From Anaerolineales bacterium UBA3940 (lineage in GTDB: Bacteria > Chloroflexota > Anaerolineae > Aggregatilineales > UBA3940): a stretch of 10,313 nt of DNA. Position numbers and translations under genes: made by a program. Position 1 is the stretch's first letter. Each line of letters opens with the position of its first letter. Positions 6,345-10,313 of the stretch are shown here, in pieces. Location: contig DGDY01000060.1 in NCBI GenBank assembly GCA_002385675.1, positions 1-10,313 on the forward strand, read 5' to 3'. The notes under the pieces are model-generated. The model did not search any database. It was not told the DNA's origin and saw only the letters and a list, made by a program, of their open reading frames with translations.

Positions 6345-7388
6345 TTACGGCGTGAGCACCGGCCAGTGCTCGAGGACTCGCTCGTAGGTGGCGACGTAAT
6401 CTTCCGCCATGCGGCTAACCGTCCAGCGCTCCTCGAACATCTGCCGGACCAGCGCCCGGTCTAGCTGCAGCGCGTCCTCGACCGCCTGCACGGCCTCCTC
6501 AATCGTGTTGACCACGAAGCCTGAGCGCCCGTGATCGACCACCTCGGGCACAGCGCCCTGACGGAAGGCAACCACCGGCGTGCCGCACGCCATCGCCTCG
6601 ATCATGACCAGCCCGAAAGGCTCGGGCCAGTCGATGGGAAACAGCAGCGCCGCCGCGTTTCCGAGGAAGTCGCTCTTTTCCTCCTCGGAGATCTCGCCGT
6701 GAAAGTGGATTCGCGGGTGATCCATGAGCGGCTGGATCTTCGTCTCGAAGTACTCGCGCTCGAACCAGTTGATCTTCGCCGCGATGTGCAGGTCCATATC
6801 GAGCCGCTTGGCGATCTCAATCGCACGGTCTACCCGCTTCTCCGGCGAGAGACGGCCCAGGAAGGCAAGATAGCTTCCCGGCTCAGGGTGGAAGGTGTAG
6901 GCGTCCAGCGGCAGCCCGTGATAAATCGTGCCCTGCCAGTTGGCATCCGGCAGGGGCCGCCGCTGCGAGTCGGAGATCGACACGACGGGCATGTCGGTGT
7001 ATTCCTCGAAGAGCGGAACCAGCCCCGGCAGGTCCAGCCGTCCGTGCAGGGTTGTCAGGTTGGGTCGCTGGTGGATGCGAGCCAGCGGGAAGTGCTGGTA
7101 GCCGCTGTGGAAGTGGATCAGGTCGAAGTCGTCCGCCATCTGGAAGACCTTCTCCAGCATAACCGTGTAGTACGCGACATCGTCCTCGACACGCTCCGTC
7201 ATCCGCAGCGCCTTCGGGCAGATCGGAACGAGCGTCGCCGACGTCTCCGAATCGCCGCTTGCAAACAGCGTCACCTCGTGGCCCTGGCGCACGAGTTCTT
7301 CCGTCAGGAAGGCCACAATGCGCTCCGTACCTCCGTAGAACCGGGGAGGTACGCTCTCATAAAGCGGTGCAACCTGTGCAATCCTCAT
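6345..7388 (-). CDS. Glycosyltransferase family 4 (GT-B fold)
   Basis: This 347-residue retaining glycosyltransferase should add a sugar from a nucleotide sugar to the lipid-linked repeat unit at the cytoplasmic membrane face. The N-terminal domain opens with MRIAQVAPLYESVPPRFYGG and TER (1-23), the glycine loop of GT4 enzymes, followed by HEVTLFASGDS (37-47) and DLIHFHSGYQ (89-98). The C-terminal donor domain has YLAFLGRLSPEKRVDRAIEI (173-192), with the phosphate-binding R179/K184, and then E256-PFGLVMI-E264, the E-x7-E motif, running into AMACGTPVVAF. Both domains are complete and the length is typical. Start choice: ATG 7388 has GGAG at 8-base spacing and begins with the first beta strand. 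An in-frame ATG ten codons upstream (7418) lacks this support. It is the first gene of the leftward block, transcribed divergently from BY-kinase copy 2, and is followed by a strong hairpin, so it may be monocistronic. The donor sugar is unknown. Confidence 0.93.
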   Translation of the reverse strand: MRIAQVAPLYESVPPRFYGGTERIVAFLTEELVRQGHEVTLFASGDSETSATLVPICPKALRMTERVEDDVAYYTVMLEKVFQMADDFDLIHFHSGYQHFPLARIHQRPNLTTLHGRLDLPGLVPLFEEYTDMPVVSISDSQRRPLPDANWQGTIYHGLPLDAYTFHPEPGSYLAFLGRLSPEKRVDRAIEIAKRLDMDLHIAAKINWFEREYFETKIQPLMDHPRIHFHGEISEEEKSDFLGNAAALLFPIDWPEPFGLVMIEAMACGTPVVAFRQGAVPEVVDHGRSGFVVNTIEEAVQAVEDALQLDRALVRQMFEERWTVSRMAEDYVATYERVLEHWPVLTP

Positions 7389-7517
7389 CGATTCCACTCC
7401 ATCCATGCGATGTACCAATGACTTCGGCGCACAACCGCCGCGTTCGCTGCTGACGAGAATGTGCGCCTCTCTATCTTTTATAGTATTGGGTCGTGGCGAA
7501 AAATTCCTGTTAACCGC

Positions 7518-7535
7518 CTAAAATAGGACTAAAAT
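7518..7535. repeat. CTAAAAT direct repeat with 11-bp period in the divergent intergenic region
   Basis: CTAAAAT occurs at 7518-7524 and again at 7529-7535, one helical turn apart. The first copy is also part of a small palindrome, CCTA-AAA-TAGG (7517-7527). It lies between the divergent GT4 and BY-kinase copy 2 genes and about 19 bases upstream of the candidate -35 for the latter. It may be a response-regulator site; the repeat is short and could be chance. Confidence 0.3.
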
Positions 7536-7551
7536 CTGACCAGTCAGGTCA
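7536..7551. promoter_or_regulatory. Overlapping palindromes, candidate operator
   Basis: Two perfect inverted repeats overlap: CTGAC-CA-GTCAG (7536-7547) and TGACC-AGTCA-GGTCA (7537-7551). Three TGAC/GTCA half-sites therefore lie side by side, immediately upstream of the candidate -35 at 7554. This is the form of a dimeric regulator site. I cannot name the regulator. Confidence 0.4.
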
Positions 7552-7553
7552 TA

Positions 7554-7581
7554 TTGCAACGCAACGCTCTTGTGATAGACT
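7554..7581 (+). promoter_or_regulatory. Candidate promoter for BY-kinase copy 2 and the Wzy-like gene
   Basis: TTGCAA (7554-7559) and TAGACT (7576-7581) are separated by 16 bases, each matching the sigma-70 consensus at 4 of 6 positions. The start would be near 7588, leaving a leader of about 65 bases. On the other strand, TATAAA at 7482-7477 might serve the GT4 gene, but no good -35 precedes it. Confidence 0.3.
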
Positions 7582-7652
7582 TAAGCAGGAAGCCAATCTG
7601 GTGGTACTCTGGTTCTATGATCCAGAACATCGGAGACAGGTAGCAACCGGGC

Positions 7653-9155
7653 GTGAATACATTCCTGGCGGGCCTTGCCCGGCGCAAATGGAATATTGTC
7701 ATTACCACGCTGGTCACCGTCATCATCGTCGCTGTCGGCACGACACAGGAGCCGATGTACCAGTCAAGTACGCTGCTGCGCCTGCTGCCCATCGGCGCCA
7801 GTAGCGACAACCGCAGCGCCTACCTGACACACCTTGCCGAGAGCTACATCGCCCTGGCAGAAAGCAAACTGACGACCAACCAGGTTGAACAGCATCTGCA
7901 CCTCACCACCCTCCCCGAGTTCACCATCGAACGCGTCGAAGGCACCTCTGACCTGCTGATACTGACTGTCACCGCGCGCGACCCAGTCCTCGCGATGGAG
8001 GTTGCCAATGCCATCGCCATGGTGCTGACCAGCCACCCGAATGAGATGTACCTGCCTGCGGGCAGCCTCGCCAGCGCGGCCATCGAGGAGGAGGTCGCCG
8101 CCGTCGAGCAGGAGATCAACGAGCTGGAGGCCCAGTACTGGGCACTGGTATCTTCCATCGATGCGTCGCCGGAGGAGATCGCCGAGATCGACCGCACCAT
8201 CGAGAAGCGCCAGCGCTATTACGACCAGCTTGTCGATGCCTACGGGGACTCCCGCGTGACCCGCGCCCTCCAGTCCAAACTGATCTCCGTCGTGCAGCCG
8301 GCGAGCATCCCGCTGCGGCCCACCACACACGGCATGACGCTGCTTGAGCGCATCGGTGTGGCGCTGGCAGCCGGGCTTGTAGGTGGCGTGACGCTCGCTG
8401 TCGTGCTGGACCGCACCGACCCGCGCCTGTTCTCGACGCAGCAGGCAGCCGACGCGGTGAAACTGCCCATCGTTGCGCGTGTGCCGGAGTTCAGAAGTGC
8501 ATCCGGGGCGGTGGTCACAGACCCGCGCGGGCTTGAGGCCGTGCGGCGGCTGCGCACGCGCCTGCTCTCCCTCCAGCGCAAGAACGGCTCGAAAACCTTC
8601 CTCTTCACAAGCGCCGAGCCGGGCGAGGGCAAGTCAACCGTCGTGTCGAGCCTGGCGTACACCCTCGCAGAGAGCAATCTGAACGTGCTGGCGATCGACG
8701 CCGACATGCGCCGCCCGACGCTGCACAAGCACTTCAACCTGCCGAACCAGGTGGGCCTGAGCAGCGTCCTCCAGAGGGACGTCCTCGTACTCGACGCCGT
8801 GCAGAACACTGGCGTCCCGCACCTGGACGTGCTGCCCAGCGGTCCGATCCCCGACAGCCCGGCGGAGCTGCTGAGCGACCTCGACTTTGTGGAAGCCATG
8901 CTCGGCGAGCTGGCCGGGCGCTACGACTTCATCCTGCTCGATACGCCACCCGCCATCGTCGTGACCGACGCCGCCATCCTCGCCCCTCTGGTTGACGAAA
9001 CCCTGCTCGTAGTGATGCTCTCTCACTCCGACAAAAACGCTCCGGCAGAGGTGCGCGCGCTGCTGCAGCGGATGGGTGTGGAATTAGCGGGGGTTGTCGT
9101 CAACCTGGCCGACAGGGACGCCAGCTATCGCAAGTATCTCTACGGGCAGTACTGA
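7653..9155 (+). CDS. Polysaccharide co-polymerase / BY-kinase fusion (Wzz-Wzc type), copy 2
   Basis: This 500-residue paralogue of the 439-2004 product matches it almost collinearly (for example RRKWNIVITTLVT against RRKWIILITALVT, and STLLRLLPIG against ATVLLRLLPYG). It has a transmembrane helix near 13-30, a periplasmic region with a coiled-coil-like stretch rich in Glu (about 140-195), and a second helix near 233-252. The kinase module has the E295-x2-R298-x2-R301 oligomerisation motif, a canonical Walker A SAEPGEGKST (320-329), Walker A' VLAIDADMRRP (345-355, D349 and D351) and Walker B FILLDTPP (426-433, D430). A terminal tyrosine cluster Y492, Y495, Y497, Y500 ends on the last residue. 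It should autophosphorylate on tyrosine and regulate chain length and export. The start is GTG at 7653; an in-frame TAG at 7641 rules out a longer product. The SD is weak (AGG 12 bases upstream). The next gene follows after 34 bases on the same strand. Confidence 0.93.
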   Translation: MNTFLAGLARRKWNIVITTLVTVIIVAVGTTQEPMYQSSTLLRLLPIGASSDNRSAYLTHLAESYIALAESKLTTNQVEQHLHLTTLPEFTIERVEGTSDLLILTVTARDPVLAMEVANAIAMVLTSHPNEMYLPAGSLASAAIEEEVAAVEQEINELEAQYWALVSSIDASPEEIAEIDRTIEKRQRYYDQLVDAYGDSRVTRALQSKLISVVQPASIPLRPTTHGMTLLERIGVALAAGLVGGVTLAVVLDRTDPRLFSTQQAADAVKLPIVARVPEFRSASGAVVTDPRGLEAVRRLRTRLLSLQRKNGSKTFLFTSAEPGEGKSTVVSSLAYTLAESNLNVLAIDADMRRPTLHKHFNLPNQVGLSSVLQRDVLVLDAVQNTGVPHLDVLPSGPIPDSPAELLSDLDFVEAMLGELAGRYDFILLDTPPAIVVTDAAILAPLVDETLLVVMLSHSDKNAPAEVRALLQRMGVELAGVVVNLADRDASYRKYLYGQY

Positions 9156-9189
9156 TGCACGCGCTGACAGGCGAGGAATAAGCGACATC

Positions 9190-10313
9190 ATGTCACAATC
9201 CACAGAGAGCGGCTCGACCCCCCTGGCCCGAACCGTCCAGCGGCTTGCCGAGGACAAGTCCTGGCTGTCAACGCGCAATAGCATCCTGGCCGTGCTGGCG
9301 GGGCTTGTCATTGGGCTGCTGTCGCTGTACTCTCCCTGGGTCGGCCTGGGCGTGGTGGTGGCCCTGGCCTTTGTTCTGGCGGCGCTGACAAAGCCGGTGA
9401 TCCTCGGCTACGCGATGATCATCGCCACGGTGATTGCTTCCGGCATGCCGCGTGACCGCATCGTACCGCTCCTCCGGCCCAACGAGGCGGCGATGGTGAT
9501 CGTCTTTGTGCTGTCGCTGCCGATCATCCTGTTCAGCCCGCGCCACGTGAGCCGCCGGCTGCGCACACTCGACCTCGGGATGGCGCTGTTCCTACTCGGC
9601 ATGGTGCTACTACCCGCCGCTTTCTACCTGCTGCGCGGCGAGACGCTCCTTCTGCAAGACGTGATGGCGCTGGCCGCCCCGGCGCAGTACGTGCTGCTGT
9701 ACGTAGTCTTTCAGTACATCCCCACCAGCGAAAAGGACCGGCAGCGGCTCGTGTACCTCATGCTGATCGGCGGCGCTGTCGTCGCCGCCATCGGACTGAT
9801 GCAGGCGGCTCGCCTGCCATTCATCGAGGGGTTTCTCCAGACATGGTACCCCTCCAGCCATCTCGATCAGGCGCGCGAGTATGGCCGGGTGACCTCCATC
9901 GTGCCCGGCTGGAACGTGTTCGGCATCCTGATGATGATCAACCTGCTGATCGTACGCTCGCTGTACATCTCCGGCGTGAAGCTCTCGCGCCCCGGCAGGC
10001 TGATCGTATGGATTGCCGCCGGCCTGTGCGGCGCGGGGCTGCTGGCAAGCGGCTCCTTCGCGGGCATCATCGGGCTGGGCATCGGGATATTGATTATCGG
10101 GCGCTTCGACCGGCAGAACTTCCAGCGGGTGCTGCTGCTCGGCATCCTGCTGGCGCTGGCGGCCTTCGTGCTGCGCTCGTTTATCGCCGAGCGGATCGAA
10201 TTCCAGTTCGGGCAGGGCAACAGCCTCATCCCGCAGACGCTCCAGTATCGCTTCGAGCTGTGGGAGAGCACTTTCATCCCTGCCGTGCGGGAGCATGGTA
10301 TCTGGGGCCTCAG
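9190..10313 (+). CDS. O-antigen ligase / Wzy polymerase-like membrane protein, partial (runs off right edge)
   Basis: From ATG 9190 the frame is open for 374 codons to the window end. The product is strongly hydrophobic, with about ten or more membrane helices (for example near 31-47, 50-66, 70-84, 101-116, 127-147, 187-204, 240-255, 270-304, 313-329) after a polar 30-residue N-terminus. The pattern matches the O-antigen ligase/polymerase superfamily. A loop with YGRVTSIVPGWNVFGILM (231-248) leads into a helix, LLASGSFAGIIGLGIG (284-299) matches the 'SxSRgg' region, and a late extracytoplasmic segment carries QYRFELWES...VREHGIWGL (352-374), the R-x3-W ... H-G-x-x-G block near the catalytic loop. 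Such proteins join lipid-linked repeat units into a polymer or transfer them to an acceptor outside the membrane. AGGA lies 12 bases upstream. It is probably cotranscribed with BY-kinase copy 2, a natural pairing since co-polymerases act on Wzy. Polymerase versus ligase cannot be decided from this part. Confidence 0.85.
   Translation, partial: MSQSTESGSTPLARTVQRLAEDKSWLSTRNSILAVLAGLVIGLLSLYSPWVGLGVVVALAFVLAALTKPVILGYAMIIATVIASGMPRDRIVPLLRPNEAAMVIVFVLSLPIILFSPRHVSRRLRTLDLGMALFLLGMVLLPAAFYLLRGETLLLQDVMALAAPAQYVLLYVVFQYIPTSEKDRQRLVYLMLIGGAVVAAIGLMQAARLPFIEGFLQTWYPSSHLDQAREYGRVTSIVPGWNVFGILMMINLLIVRSLYISGVKLSRPGRLIVWIAAGLCGAGLLASGSFAGIIGLGIGILIIGRFDRQNFQRVLLLGILLALAAFVLRSFIAERIEFQFGQGNSLIPQTLQYRFELWESTFIPAVREHGIWGL

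Noticed and set aside
6531..7421. Plus-strand 296-codon frame opposite the GT4 gene
   Set aside because: Low-complexity Arg/Gln/Val composition and no motifs; the minus strand encodes a complete GT4 with E-x7-E.
7764..8330. Minus-strand 188-codon frame opposite BY-kinase copy 2
   Set aside because: Asp/Leu/Gly-rich shadow with no SD or motifs; the plus strand is strongly coding and paralogous to copy 1.
9610..10296. Minus-strand 228-codon frame at the right edge
   Set aside because: It lies opposite the membrane protein that continues off the window. Its Gln/Asp/Ala-rich sequence is the mirror of hydrophobic codons; the plus frame has real membrane-protein and O-antigen-ligase features.
1..10313. 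tRNA, rRNA, CRISPR array, insertion sequence or phage elements
   Set aside because: No cloverleaf-like segments, regularly spaced repeats, terminal inverted repeats with a transposase, or integrase motifs were seen on either strand.

Overview
This window is the core of an extracellular polysaccharide (EPS/capsule) biosynthesis locus from a GC-rich bacterium. The gene set is an initiating sugar-phosphate transferase, glycosyltransferases, a sugar dehydrogenase, two single-chain Wzz/BY-kinase proteins and a Wzy/O-antigen-ligase-like protein. Its style (fused co-polymerase plus tyrosine autokinase, a YGGTER-type GT4, a deacetylase-fold protein inside the cluster) would fit Chloroflexota, perhaps Anaerolineae. 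That placement is an impression from protein style and composition; nothing here proves taxonomy. There are no RNA genes, insertion sequences, CRISPR arrays or phage genes.

Layout. Positions 1-7388 are all on the minus strand, read right to left. The order is a GT4 glycosyltransferase (7388-6345) followed by a hairpin; a 366-base AT-rich non-coding stretch with a candidate promoter and an 11-bp tandem repeat; an undecaprenyl-phosphate sugar-phosphate transferase (5978-5256); a Gfo/Idh/MocA dehydrogenase (5195-4116); a spacer with a large nested hairpin; a membrane-anchored polysaccharide-deacetylase-like protein whose metal-binding residues look lost (3974-2004); a Wzz/BY-kinase fusion (2004-439); and the start of another GT4 that runs off the left edge (419-1). 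A 264-base divergent intergenic region (7389-7652) separates this block from a plus-strand block. That block holds a second, paralogous Wzz/BY-kinase (7653-9155) and a polytopic O-antigen ligase/polymerase-like protein that runs off the right edge (9190-10313).

Working model (inference). The dehydrogenase modifies a nucleotide sugar. The sugar-phosphate transferase loads the first sugar phosphate onto undecaprenyl phosphate. The GT4 enzymes extend the unit, the Wzy-like protein polymerises or ligates it, and the two tyrosine kinases control chain length and export. No Wzx flippase, Wza-like exporter or Wzb-type phosphatase is visible and they may lie outside the window.

The most unusual points are the apparently inactive deacetylase-fold protein coupled to a BY-kinase, the two divergent BY-kinase paralogues, and the regulatory-looking DNA. 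The latter comprises a perfect 11-bp tandem repeat upstream of the initiating transferase, a second 11-bp-period repeat and overlapping palindromes in the divergent intergenic region, and a nested hairpin between the dehydrogenase and the deacetylase-like gene.
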